Made by a program: the position numbers and the translations under genes
Notes under the pieces: generated by a model
What the model was told of the DNA's origin: nothing
The model's database searches: none
What the model saw: the letters and a program-made list of their open reading frames with translations, nothing else
Part shown: positions 52,684 to 64,000 of the stretch, in pieces
How positions within the stretch are numbered: position 1 is the first letter of the stretch
Layout: every line of letters begins with the position of its first letter
NCBI GenBank assembly: GCA_030681035.1
Contig: JAUXUI010000069.1
Coordinates: 91,674 to 155,673 of the forward strand
DNA from: Lysobacteraceae bacterium
GTDB lineage: Bacteria; Pseudomonadota; Gammaproteobacteria; Xanthomonadales; Xanthomonadaceae
Length of the DNA: 64,000 bases
Reading direction: 5' to 3'

Positions 52684-53406
52684 ATGAAGCATTTGATCAA
52701 GTTGGGTCTGGCAGTGTCGCTCGTGGCCTGTATGCCGGCGCTGGCGCAAGAGGAAAGTGAGAGTGCATGGAGCGTCAGCGGCAATGTCACCGCGACCAGC
52801 GACTACATGTTCCGTGGCATCTCGCAGAGCAGTGAGAAGATTGCTTTGCAGCCGTCGTTCACCGTGGAACACGAGAGCGGTTTGTACGGTTATGTGTGGG
52901 CTTCCAACGTTGATTTTGATACCGCCGGCGACGGCATCAACATCGAGGTTGATTATGGCCTTGGCTGGAACACCGATGTTTCCGATGGCGTAAATCTGGA
53001 TCTGTCAGCCGTTCGCTACACCTATCCCGGTTCCAACAGCGGCTTTGGCATCGACTACAACGAATATCTGGCCAAGGTCACGGTTGCCGAGAACTATTAC
53101 GCAATGTTCGGTTACACCGACGATTACGCCAACAGCGGCGAAAGCGCAACGTATTATCAGGTCGGTAGCGACTGGGACATCGGCGAAACCGGGGTCGCGC
53201 TGTCGCTGGCGGCTGGCCTGAATGATTTCGACAATGTGGCTGGTGACCGTTTTTGGGACATCCAAGTGGGCTTCAGCAAGGATTTTGGGCCGGTCAACCT
53301 GGGTCTGGCCTATATCGATACTGCCGGGTTCAGCGGCGACTTTACCGACAAAGACATCGCCAATGCCCGCGTCGTGCTGACCGCATCGCTGGATTTCGAT
53401 TTCTAA
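52684..53406 (+). CDS. TorF-family putative porin (outer membrane)
   Basis: A 240-residue protein with a signal peptide (MKHLIKLGLAVSLVACMPALAQ, cleavage after ALA) and a beta-barrel pattern beginning WSVSGNVTATSDYMFRGISQS, the hallmark of the TIGR02001/TorF group of proteobacterial outer-membrane proteins, and ending in the aromatic C-terminal DFDF. Substrate unknown; some members are located near nutrient uptake genes, and here it follows the polyamine importer by 101 bases, with AAAGGGGTGAAAAC as ribosome-binding region. Confidence 0.88.
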   Translation: MKHLIKLGLAVSLVACMPALAQEESESAWSVSGNVTATSDYMFRGISQSSEKIALQPSFTVEHESGLYGYVWASNVDFDTAGDGINIEVDYGLGWNTDVSDGVNLDLSAVRYTYPGSNSGFGIDYNEYLAKVTVAENYYAMFGYTDDYANSGESATYYQVGSDWDIGETGVALSLAAGLNDFDNVAGDRFWDIQVGFSKDFGPVNLGLAYIDTAGFSGDFTDKDIANARVVLTASLDFDF

Positions 53407-53415
53407 AACGTGATT

Positions 53416-53444
53416 GCCACGGAGCCGACAACCGGCTCCGTGGC
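53416..53444 (+). terminator. Strong hairpin after the TorF-like porin gene
   Basis: GCCACGGAGCCG (53416-53427) pairs perfectly with CGGCTCCGTGGC (53433-53444), a 12-bp stem with loop ACAAC, 10 bases after the stop codon. There is no U-tract behind it; on the minus strand AATCACGTTTT follows, so it could serve the convergent HIT gene in part. It probably stabilises or terminates the porin mRNA. Confidence 0.6.
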
Positions 53445-53479
53445 GGATGAGTGCAACCACGGTTTGACCTGCTTTGCCG

Positions 53480-53887
53480 CTACCCCAATCGCTCGATCAA
53501 CCGTCGCGATCGTTCACTCAATTGCTCTGGCGTATACGGCCGGGCCTGGGTTCGACCCCACACTGGCGATGGCCATGCCGGATCGCTGGTGTAGCGGGCA
53601 ATCACATGCACATGCAACTGCGGCACCACATTGCCCAGCGCTGCCACATTCAGCTTGTCCGGGGCGAACAAATCCTTCAGCGCGTTCTCAGTGTCGGTGA
53701 TCGCTTCGATCAAGGTGCGCCGTTGGTTGGCATTGAGGTCGAACAATTCACAGGCATCGGCAACACGTGGCACCAGTATCAGCCACGGGTAGTTGGCGTC
53801 GTCCATCAGCCGTACGTCGCACAAGTCGCCACTTACCAGAGGATGGCTGTCATTTGCCAGTTGCGGGTCGAGCTGCCAGGGATTCAT
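53480..53887 (-). CDS. HIT-domain nucleotide hydrolase/transferase
   Basis: A 135-residue histidine triad protein. The triad is QLHVHVIAR (about residues 90-98), slightly short of the canonical HxHxHxx in that the first position is glutamine (Q-L-H-V-H-V). The N-terminus has VRLMDDANYPWLILVPRV, typical of this proteobacterial HIT branch. Likely acts on nucleoside phosphoramidates or adenylated compounds. Convergent with the porin gene and monocistronic; the CBS gene lies 138 bases upstream. Confidence 0.9.
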   Translation of the reverse strand: MNPWQLDPQLANDSHPLVSGDLCDVRLMDDANYPWLILVPRVADACELFDLNANQRRTLIEAITDTENALKDLFAPDKLNVAALGNVVPQLHVHVIARYTSDPAWPSPVWGRTQARPYTPEQLSERSRRLIERLG

Positions 53888-54025
53888 TTCAGGGTCCGTT
53901 CAAAAAAGGCCAAAGTTCGCGCCAGCGCGTCGACGGCGGATGCGTTGCAATCGGCGCGTTGGCAAAGTGCTTGCATCGCGTTTGGCACACTCGCGGAATA
54001 TCAGTGCGGGCGGGCGCGCTTGCCT

Positions 54026-54457
54026 TCAGCCGGCGATATAGTGTTGCAACTGCTCGATCTCGATTTGCTGGTCTTCGATGACCGCACGCACCAGATCGCC
54101 AATCGACACCATGCCGAGCACGGGGCCATTATCGTCGACTACCGGCAAGTGACGTATGCGCATGCCGGTCATCACCTGCATGCAGTGCGTGGTGGTTTTG
54201 TCGGGCTCTACGGTGATTACCGGAGCGCTCATGATTTCGTGAACCAACGTGGTGGCGGAGGTTCGGCCCTTGAGGATCACCTTGCGCGAATAGTCGCGCT
54301 CGGACACGATGCCAACCAGTTGACCGTTGCGGATCACCAGCAGGGCACCGACGTGGGTTTCGGCCATTCGCTGCACGGCTTGCAGCACCGAGTCGTCTGC
54401 GGCAATGGTGATGATGCGATCAGGCTTGGCTTGCAATAACTGGGCAACAGTACGCAT
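54026..54457 (-). CDS. CBS-domain protein
   Basis: 143 residues forming one CBS pair: domain 1 about residues 8-63 (DRIITIAADDSVLQAVQRMAETHVGALLVIRNGQLVGIVSERDYSRKV) and domain 2 about 75-130 (VITVEPDKTTTHCMQVMTGMRIRHLPVVDDNGPVLGMVSIGDLVRAVI). Such stand-alone pairs bind adenine nucleotides and act as energy sensors, though the partner here is unknown. The start is ATG 54457 (MRTVAQLLQAKPDR), with GGAGG in the minus-strand sequence upstream; the longer open frame upstream is unrelated. Divergent from rimO. Confidence 0.92.
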   Translation of the reverse strand: MRTVAQLLQAKPDRIITIAADDSVLQAVQRMAETHVGALLVIRNGQLVGIVSERDYSRKVILKGRTSATTLVHEIMSAPVITVEPDKTTTHCMQVMTGMRIRHLPVVDDNGPVLGMVSIGDLVRAVIEDQQIEIEQLQHYIAG

Positions 54458-54661
54458 GACAACCTCCATCGTTGTACACAGCAATGCCAGCATCGCGCCG
54501 AAATGCATTTGAAGCAAGCAATGCGGCGCATTTAATCGACGCAGCTTTGTTGAGACAACGCAACAGCGCCAGGAAGCCGGCCATTCGCTTGCCTGCAAGC
54601 ACGCTTCCGGCCAGTCGAGCACGTATAATCGCCAGCCCCGCCCGCAACATCGGTTCATCTA

Positions 54662-56008
54662 ATGGCTGTCAGCAATCCCAAAGTCGGCTTCGTCAGTCTC
54701 GGCTGCCCCAAGGCGCTGGTTGATTCCGAGCGCATCCTCACCCAATTGCGTGCCGAAGGCTACGACATCGTGCCCAGCTACGATGCTGCTGACGTGGTGG
54801 TGGTGAACACCTGCGGTTTCATCGACTCCGCCGTCACCGAGTCTCTCGATGCGATTGGTGAGGCGTTGGCCGAGAACGGCAAGGTGATCGTCACCGGTTG
54901 CCTTGGCAAGCGCCCGGAGCAGATCCGCGCCGTGCATCCGGATGTGCTGGCGATCAGCGGGCCGCAGGATTATGCCAGCGTGATGGATGCGGTACATGTG
55001 GCACTGCCACAACGCCACGACCCGTTCATCGATCTGATGCCGCGCCGCGATGACGAGGTTGGTGTCAAGCTCACGCCGAAACACTACGCCTACCTGAAGA
55101 TTTCCGAAGGCTGCAATCATCGCTGCAGCTTTTGCATCATCCCCAGCATGCGCGGTGATTTGGTGTCGCGGCCGGTGGATGAGGTGCTGCGCGAAGCGGA
55201 GAAGCTGGCGCGCAACGGCGTCAAGGAACTGCTGGTGATCTCGCAGGACACCAGTGCCTACGGCGTCGATCTCAAGTACGCCGAACGCGAGTGGCGCGGC
55301 AAGCCGTATCAAACGCGGATGAAAGCGCTGTGCGAAGGCCTTTCGGAGCTGGGCATCTGGACTCGGCTGCACTACGTCTATCCGTATCCACACGTGGATG
55401 CCATCGTGCCGCTGATGGCTGAAGGCAAGCTGTTGCCGTATCTGGACATTCCTTTCCAGCACGCCAGCCCGCGCATCCTCAAACTAATGAAGCGCCCCGG
55501 CGCCGTCGACAAGACCCTGGAGCGGATCGTGCGCTGGCGCGCGATGTGCCCGGATATCACCATCCGCAGCACCTTCATCGTCGGTTTCCCCGGCGAGACC
55601 GATGCCGAGTTCGAGCAATTGCTGGATTTCATCGATCAGGCCGAACTCGACCGCGTCGGTGCTTTTGCCTATTCGCCGGTCGAAGGTGCAGCCGCCAATG
55701 CGCTGCCCGACCCGGTGCCGGAGGAGGTCAAGCGTGATCGCCTGGCCCGGTTCATGGCCCTGCAAGCCGAAATCAGCGAGGAAAAGCTGGCGCGCAAGGT
55801 GGGCACCATGCAGCGCGTTCTGGTAGACCTGATCGACGGCGAGCTGGCGATTGCCCGTTCCATGGCCGATGCGCCGGAAATAGACGGCCTGGTGCAGATT
55901 CAGGATGGTGCCGAGGCCGGTCTCAAGCCCGGCGACTTTGCCGATGTGCGCATCATGGGCAGCGATGAGCACGACTTGTATGCATTGGTGAACGACGAGG
56001 TGGATTGA
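54662..56008 (+). CDS. rimO: Ribosomal protein S12 methylthiotransferase
   Basis: Radical-SAM enzyme that adds a methylthio group to Asp88 of ribosomal protein S12. 448 residues. The N-terminal UPF0004 domain has its cluster cysteines at 15, 51 and 80; the radical-SAM domain has CNHRCSFC (Cys151, 155, 158); a C-terminal TRAM domain follows (about 375-445). [16 protein letters not shown] and [10 protein letters not shown] distinguish RimO from MiaB. ATG 54662. No paired gene; convergent with pyrC, 45 bases between stops. Confidence 0.96.
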   Translation: MAVSNPKVGFVSLGCPKALVDSERILTQLRAEGYDIVPSYDAADVVVVNTCGFIDSAVTESLDAIGEALAENGKVIVTGCLGKRPEQIRAVHPDVLAISGPQDYASVMDAVHVALPQRHDPFIDLMPRRDDEVGVKLTPKHYAYLKISEGCNHRCSFCIIPSMRGDLVSRPVDEVLREAEKLARNGVKELLVISQDTSAYGVDLKYAEREWRGKPYQTRMKALCEGLSELGIWTRLHYVYPYPHVDAIVPLMAEGKLLPYLDIPFQHASPRILKLMKRPGAVDKTLERIVRWRAMCPDITIRSTFIVGFPGETDAEFEQLLDFIDQAELDRVGAFAYSPVEGAAANALPDPVPEEVKRDRLARFMALQAEISEEKLARKVGTMQRVLVDLIDGELAIARSMADAPEIDGLVQIQDGAEAGLKPGDFADVRIMGSDEHDLYALVNDEVD

Positions 56009-56053
56009 GCCGAATTGCGCGCGGCTTTATCGCGTGCTTGAGCGTGCGTCGGT

Positions 56054-57091
56054 TCAGGCATCCAGCACGCCATCGAATTGCCAGTCCAGCGTTTGTCCGG
56101 CATGGAATGGCACCAGTTCGCCGATCCGATCGGGTACCGGTTGCGGGGTGCGCAGCAGGCGTACCTTACGGGTGTTCAGCGGCAAGCCGTAAAAGCGCGG
56201 GCCGAACTCGGAAGCAAAGCCTTCAAGCTTTGGCAGCGCCGATTCTTGCTCGAATACCGTGGCGTAGCTTTCCAGTGCCATCGGCGCGTTGAAAATGCCG
56301 GCGCAGCCACAGGCGCTTTCCTTGGCGTCGCTGGCATGCGGTGCGGTGTCGGTGCCGAGGAAAAACTTCGGGTTGCCTGAGGTGGCAGCGCGGCGCAGGC
56401 TCAGCCGATGCCGTTCGCGCTTGAGCACCGGCAGGCAATACAGGTGTGGGCGGATGCCGCCGGCAAACAGCGCATTGCGGCTGACGGCCAGGTGGTGCGG
56501 GGTGATGGTGGCAGCAACAGTGGCCGGCGCGGCACTGACAAACTGTACCGCGTCATCGGTGGTGATGTGTTCCAGTACCACCTTGAGTGCGGGGAAATCG
56601 CTCAATAACGGGCTCAATACGCGCTCGATGAACACCGCCTCACGATCAAAAATATCGATATCGGCGTCGGTGACCTCGCCGTGGATCAACAAGGGCATGC
56701 CGAGCGTCTGCATCCGTTCCAGCACACGATGAATCTTCGCGATGGCGGTGACGCCATGTTCGGAATTGGTGGTGGCATTGGCCGGGTACAGCTTGCAGGC
56801 GGTGAACACGCCTTGTTCGAAACCGCGCGCGATTTCATCGGCAGCGATGTCGTCGGTGAGGTAGGCGGTCATCAGCGGGGTGAATGCGCTATCCCCGGCT
56901 GCGGCCTTGATGCGCTGACGATAGGCTTGTGCGGTCGCGATGGTGGTGATTGGCGGGCGCAGATTCGGCATCACGATGGCGCGGGCGAACTGGCGCGCGC
57001 TGTGGCCGACCACGGCGCGCAGCATGTCGCCGTCGCGCAGGTGGGTGTGCCAATCGTCCGGCTGGCGCAGGATGAGGGTGTCGGGTGGCAT
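56054..57091 (-). CDS. pyrC: Dihydroorotase (class II, homodimeric)
   Basis: Third step of pyrimidine biosynthesis. 345 residues from ATG 57091 ([24 protein letters not shown]). The first metal histidines are in DDWHTHLRD; the carboxylated lysine is in [31 protein letters not shown] and GTDTAPH supply further metal ligands and the catalytic aspartate. The ATG overlaps the accA stop by one base (TGATG), so the gene is probably translated from the accA transcript. Long in-frame extension upstream lies inside accA and is not part of the protein. Confidence 0.95.
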   Translation of the reverse strand: MPPDTLILRQPDDWHTHLRDGDMLRAVVGHSARQFARAIVMPNLRPPITTIATAQAYRQRIKAAAGDSAFTPLMTAYLTDDIAADEIARGFEQGVFTACKLYPANATTNSEHGVTAIAKIHRVLERMQTLGMPLLIHGEVTDADIDIFDREAVFIERVLSPLLSDFPALKVVLEHITTDDAVQFVSAAPATVAATITPHHLAVSRNALFAGGIRPHLYCLPVLKRERHRLSLRRAATSGNPKFFLGTDTAPHASDAKESACGCAGIFNAPMALESYATVFEQESALPKLEGFASEFGPRFYGLPLNTRKVRLLRTPQPVPDRIGELVPFHAGQTLDWQFDGVLDA

Positions 57092-58050
57092 CAGACTGCG
57101 GCGTAGGCGCCGTAGCCGCGCAGGCGCTGGTAGCGTCGTTGCAGCCGGGTATCGGGGTCGAGTGCCTCCAGCGCAGCCAACTCGTTGAGCAGCACCGCCT
57201 TGAGCCGGATCGCCATCGCCTTGGGGTTGCGGTGGGCACCGCCGATCGGCTCGCGGATTACCTTGTCGATCAGGCCGTGACCGAACAGCCGACGCGCAGT
57301 CAGGCCCAGCGCTTCGGCGGCATCCTTGGCCTTTTCGGCGGATTTCCACAGGATCGAGGCGCAGCCCTCGGGCGAGATCACCGAATAGGTGCTGTATTCG
57401 AGCATCAGGGTGCGATCGCCCACACCGATGGCCAGCGCACCGCCGGAGCCGCCTTCGCCGATCACGGTGCAAATCACCGGCACCTTGAGCTCGGCCATCT
57501 CGATCAGGTTGCGGGCGATGGACTCGCTCTGGCCGCGTTCCTCGGCGCCAACGCCGGGGTAGGCGCCGGGGGTGTCGATAAAGGTGAAGATGGGCAAGTG
57601 GAAACGTTCGGCCATCTTCATCAGCCGCAACGCCTTGCGATAGCCTTCCGGGCGCGGCATGCCGAAATTGCGGCGAATCTTGCTTTTGGTGTCGCGGCCC
57701 TTCTGATGGCCGATCACCATCACCGAACGGCCGTGGATGCGGGCCAGACCGCCAACAATGGCCGCGTCGTCGGCATAGGCACGATCACCGGCCAGCTCGT
57801 GAAACTCCTCGCACATCAGGCCGAGGTAATCCAGGGTATACGGCCGCGCCGGGTGGCGCGCCAGTTGCGCGACCTGCCATGCGCTGAGGTTGCGGAAGAT
57901 TTCGGCAGAACGGATACGCAGCTTGTTGCGCAGGCCGCGCACTTCGGTTTCCACATCCAGCGCTGGCCCATGGCTGGCATTGCGCAGGTCCTGGATCTTG
58001 GCTTCCAGTTCGGCGATGGGTTTTTCAAAGTCGAGATAGGTTGCGTTCAT
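57091..58050 (-). CDS. accA: Acetyl-CoA carboxylase carboxyltransferase alpha subunit
   Basis: Transfers carboxyl from biotin carboxyl carrier protein to acetyl-CoA with AccD, first step of fatty acid synthesis. ATG 58050 ([20 protein letters not shown]) gives 319 residues, the E. coli length. [41 protein letters not shown] and [21 protein letters not shown] are family hallmarks. It lies downstream of dnaE as in other gammaproteobacteria, but with a 483-base repeat block in between, and is followed by overlapping pyrC. Confidence 0.97.
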   Translation of the reverse strand: MNATYLDFEKPIAELEAKIQDLRNASHGPALDVETEVRGLRNKLRIRSAEIFRNLSAWQVAQLARHPARPYTLDYLGLMCEEFHELAGDRAYADDAAIVGGLARIHGRSVMVIGHQKGRDTKSKIRRNFGMPRPEGYRKALRLMKMAERFHLPIFTFIDTPGAYPGVGAEERGQSESIARNLIEMAELKVPVICTVIGEGGSGGALAIGVGDRTLMLEYSTYSVISPEGCASILWKSAEKAKDAAEALGLTARRLFGHGLIDKVIREPIGGAHRNPKAMAIRLKAVLLNELAALEALDPDTRLQRRYQRLRGYGAYAAV

Positions 58051-58533
58051 GCACGGGCGTTTTCGGGGCAAGGTGCAAGTATAGCGTCAGCAACGCGGTT
58101 GACGGGCCTGTGAGCGACCGTGATCGATCATCCAATGCGCGCGGGTCGCCCACACAGGGCTCCTACAGGGGTATGGCATCGTTTCTGTAGGAGCTCACCC
58201 TGTGAGCGACCGTGATTTCACCTTCAACGCGTAATCGGGTCGCCCACACAGGGCTCCTACAGGGGACGTTCACCGCTTTCGTGGGTGCGCGCCTGCGCGC
58301 GAGGCTTCTCGCGACATTGTTCGCCGGCAGGCCGGCTCCCACGGAAGCACTGGCTCGCACCGGCGGGCAATACAGTTGCTTCTACAGAGGCAGTACACCA
58401 CTTTGTTGTAGGAGCGCTGTCTGTGCGACCGCGATCGTTCGTCCGGGGCGTGCGCAAGTCGCCCGCAGAGTCAGGCCCAGGCCTGATCTGGCAGGGCTCC
58501 AAGGGTCGCACGGTAGGTTTCAAGAGGTGCCTG
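58051..58533. repeat. REP-like repeat block between dnaE and accA
   Basis: No gene is seen. Several GTAGGAGC...CTCCTAC inverted pairs occur: GGGCTCCTACAG at about 58154-58165, a full pair about 58185-58263 (GTAGGAGCTCACCCTGTGAG to CACAGGGCTCCTACAGGG), and a diverged arm GTAGGAGCGCTGTCTGTGCG at about 58409-58428. Between is a GTGGGTGCGCGCCTGCGCGCGAGGC-type palindrome and the GTTCGCCGGCAGGCCGGCTC to CAATACAGTTGC segment, which resembles 33364-33432. GGTTTCAAGAGG (58516-58527) recurs in inverse at two other gaps. Confidence 0.82.
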
Positions 58534-62022
<3,489 letters not shown>

Positions 62023-62185
62023 GGGCGTCGGCGTGGCACGGTCTTGGCCCAGTCAGGTTAAGTGGCGGCAGGGGGCGCTACGGGGGAGCCTTACGATACC
62101 CGCTTCAACTGCGGGCAAAGGGCATGATGCAGGGTAAGCGGGCCAAGCGGTCATCACAAGCCTTGACGGCAATCACTTGTGGCGC

Positions 62186-63469
62186 TCAGCGCCGGCGCAG
62201 GCGATAAACCACTGCACCAACGGCTATGGCAGCGGCTCCGGCAAGCAGATTCTCGGTGGTTGTGGCCAGCAACAGCACCAGCGACACCGCCAGCGCCAGC
62301 AGCGGGATCAGGCGTCCGCCGGGCAGGGCCAGCGCACCGGGCTTGTCGGCGTAGCGTTTTTGCAACACCAGCAGCGATGCCGCCGTGCCGATGTAGGTTG
62401 CCAGCCGCGCCACCACCGACAACAGCGCCAGCTGCACGAAGTCGCCCGACAGCGCCAGCACCAACGCGATTGCGGCCGGCACCACAATGGCCGCCACCGG
62501 GGTATGCCAGCGCGGGTGGACGCGCGCAAACAGTGCCGGGCCATAGCCATCGACCGCCAGAGCGTACAAATAGCGCGGCCCCATCAACACACTGTTGCCG
62601 ATGTTGCCGAGGATCGACACTACCGCGCCAACGGTCAGCAGCAGCACGGCTGCCGGGCCGGCAATGCGGCCTGCGGCTTCGGCCAGCGGCGCGGTTGATG
62701 TCGCCAGATTCGGCAACGTGCCAAGTGCAACCGCCTGGATCGCAACATAAGTGAGCGTGACCACTGCGATCATGGTCAGCATCGCAAACGGCACATCGCG
62801 TTTCGGGTTTTTATACTCTGCGGCTGCGGCTGGGGTGTTCTCGAAGCCGGCGTAGGCGAACAGCAGCAGCAGTGCCGCTTCGGTGAGGTTGGCGCGAACC
62901 GGCACGGCCGAACCGCTGAGATTCCCCCAATCCATGTAGAACACGCCGACCGCGACGAAGATCAGCAACGGTGCCAATTTGGCCAACGTAAGCACCACCG
63001 CCATCTGCGCGCCGGACTTGACGCCGACGACATTGACCCAGGTGACCGCGCCGATGCCGAGCACGATCACCGCAGTGTGGGCCGGGCCGTGCGCCGCAGC
63101 CGGCCACAGCGCCGACATCGCCAGCGCCAGGCCGTTGGCCAGTGCGGCGATCGATGCGATGCGGGTCAGCCAGGCCATCCAGCCGACCTCAAAACCGATG
63201 AAGTCGCCGAACGCCTCGCGGGTGTACAGATACGCGCCGCCGGCCTGATCGAAATAGCTTGCCGCCTGCGCGTAACACAGCACTAGCAGCGAGGCCGCCA
63301 GCCCGGCCAGCAGCACCGCCCACAGGCTTGCCGGGCCGAGCAGCGCCGCCGCCGCTGCTGGCAACAGATAAATGCCACTGCCGATCACGTCATTGATCGA
63401 CAGGCCGACGATTTGCCAGCGCGAGACCGCGCGAATCAGGGTCGGCGCGTTGTCAGTGGTTTGGCTCAA
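62186..63469 (-). CDS. APC-superfamily amino-acid permease, TTG start
   Basis: A 428-residue, 12-helix membrane protein. The chosen start is TTG 63469 (MSQTTDNAPTLIRAVSRWQIV); there is no ATG or GTG close by in frame, and a longer version would run into the upstream DUF4442 gene. The first helices carry VGLSINDVIGSGIYLLPAAAAALLGPASLW, the APC signature with the GSGI unwound helix, and later AYAGFENTPAAAAEYKNPKRDVPFA and ILGNIGNSVLMGPRYLYALAVDGYGP. The transported amino acid or amine is unknown. It lies 163 bases upstream of dnaE in the same direction, without clear linkage. Confidence 0.88.
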   Translation of the reverse strand: MSQTTDNAPTLIRAVSRWQIVGLSINDVIGSGIYLLPAAAAALLGPASLWAVLLAGLAASLLVLCYAQAASYFDQAGGAYLYTREAFGDFIGFEVGWMAWLTRIASIAALANGLALAMSALWPAAAHGPAHTAVIVLGIGAVTWVNVVGVKSGAQMAVVLTLAKLAPLLIFVAVGVFYMDWGNLSGSAVPVRANLTEAALLLLFAYAGFENTPAAAAEYKNPKRDVPFAMLTMIAVVTLTYVAIQAVALGTLPNLATSTAPLAEAAGRIAGPAAVLLLTVGAVVSILGNIGNSVLMGPRYLYALAVDGYGPALFARVHPRWHTPVAAIVVPAAIALVLALSGDFVQLALLSVVARLATYIGTAASLLVLQKRYADKPGALALPGGRLIPLLALAVSLVLLLATTTENLLAGAAAIAVGAVVYRLRRR

Positions 63470-63515
63470 TGTGTGCGGTCCTGCGAGCAACAATGGCGCA
63501 CAGATTAACCGACAT

Positions 63516-63986
63516 TCACGCCGGTTGGCCGCCGCCATCGACCGGCCGCTTGTGGCGTATGTAAAGCTGCTTGCGAACTTTCGCCACCACCTCACCATCG
63601 GCACCGTGAACGGCAACCTCGAACCAGTGCCTGACCCGCTCGCCGCGATCAGCTGCAGCACGCAGCGAGGCGAGCGTTTGCGCATCAAGCTGGAAGTCGG
63701 CGGTTACCGTGCCACGGCCGGGCTTGACGAACTCGATATGCGCGGCCTTGTCCCAGACGATGTAGTCGCTACCGAGCTGGTGCAACAACATCATCATGAA
63801 AAACGGATCGGTCATCGCAAACAGGCTGCCGCCGAAATGGCTGCCGACATAATTACGGTTGTACCAGCGCTGATGCAGTGCGACCCGCACCGTGCTGAAA
63901 TCGTCCGCGATCCGCTGCACCCGAATGCCCGAGCAGGCAAACGGTGGCCACAGATTCATCAACAGCCGTAAACGCGATGCCTTCAT
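63516..63986 (-). CDS. DUF4442 hotdog-fold protein (thioesterase-like)
   Basis: A 156-residue hotdog-fold protein starting MKASRLRLLMNLWPPFACSGIRVQRIADDF. The central part RWYNRNYVGSHFGGSLFAMTDPFFMMMLLHQLG (about 41-73) is the DUF4442 pattern, similar in position to the active helix of 4-hydroxybenzoyl-CoA/PaaI thioesterases, and the C-terminus ends KVRKQLYIRHKRP. No clear catalytic residue set can be assigned, and substrate is unknown. It precedes the permease gene by 46 bases in the same direction. The window ends 14 bases upstream of the start codon. Confidence 0.85.
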   Translation of the reverse strand: MKASRLRLLMNLWPPFACSGIRVQRIADDFSTVRVALHQRWYNRNYVGSHFGGSLFAMTDPFFMMMLLHQLGSDYIVWDKAAHIEFVKPGRGTVTADFQLDAQTLASLRAAADRGERVRHWFEVAVHGADGEVVAKVRKQLYIRHKRPVDGGGQPA

Positions 63987-64000
63987 CGTCAGAACAACAA

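Overview
The window reads as a chromosomal segment of a GC-rich gammaproteobacterium, most likely order Xanthomonadales (Lysobacterales). The evidence is the translation block thrS-infC-rpmI-rplT-pheS-pheT-ihfA-merR-tRNA-Pro, the Xanthomonas-like IF3 with a non-AUG start, dnaB-alr, dnaE-accA-pyrC, tldD/yjgA/pmbA, xseB-ispA, and many short palindromic intergenic repeats typical of this group. The family is not resolved. No rRNA, prophage, integrase, transposase or CRISPR array was seen; one tRNA gene is present.

Layout. 1-8.1 kb: translation operon (thrS is cut by the window start) ending with ihfA, a MerR-type gene and tRNA-Pro(GGG). 8.2-11.7 kb: prolyl aminopeptidase, then an acquired type II restriction-modification locus in which the XamI-like nuclease is wrecked while the N6-adenine methyltransferase is intact. 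11.8-19.4 kb: dnaB, alr, an unusual SDR, CPD photolyase, a wax-ester/TAG synthase-like acyltransferase and an acyl-CoA dehydrogenase. 19.8-23.9 kb (minus strand): a tight five-gene operon rquA-frdA-frdB-frdC-frdD, coding for a rhodoquinone-forming enzyme and a four-subunit quinol:fumarate reductase, with an FNR-like box upstream. This is the most interesting system here. 24-33 kb: AsmA-like protein, ACE-like M2 peptidase lipoprotein, beta-lactamase-fold serine hydrolase, LemA, an M48 protease with a TerB-like tail, and folP. 33.5-40 kb: tldD, yjgA, pmbA, a DUF4870 protein, ispA, xseB, a PilZ protein and MipA/OmpV. 40-52.6 kb: a putrescine island (puuB, puuA1, puuD, puuA2, spuC, spuD and potA/H/I-type transporter genes, aldehyde dehydrogenase). 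52.7-64 kb: TorF-like porin, HIT protein, CBS protein, rimO, pyrC, accA, dnaE, an amino-acid permease and a DUF4442 protein.

Functional reading. The rquA-frd operon suggests fumarate respiration with rhodoquinol as low-potential donor, switched on when oxygen is scarce. The putrescine island can import putrescine and degrade it by two routes, gamma-glutamylation (PuuA-PuuB-PuuD) and direct transamination (SpuC), feeding GABA and succinate semialdehyde to the aldehyde dehydrogenase.

Intergenic space holds several repeat families: GTAGGAGC REP-like palindromes and GTGGGAGC relatives (about 19.7, 27.9-28.4, 33.3-33.5 and 58.1-58.4 kb), two copies of a GGGAC/GGGTCCC foldback element (4.6-4.8 and 45.4-45.5 kb), a GATGGGTTTCG/CTACCCATC repeat, and a 15-bp tandem array inside a palindrome at 41.4 kb. 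All family calls come from reading translations and motifs; no database search was run.
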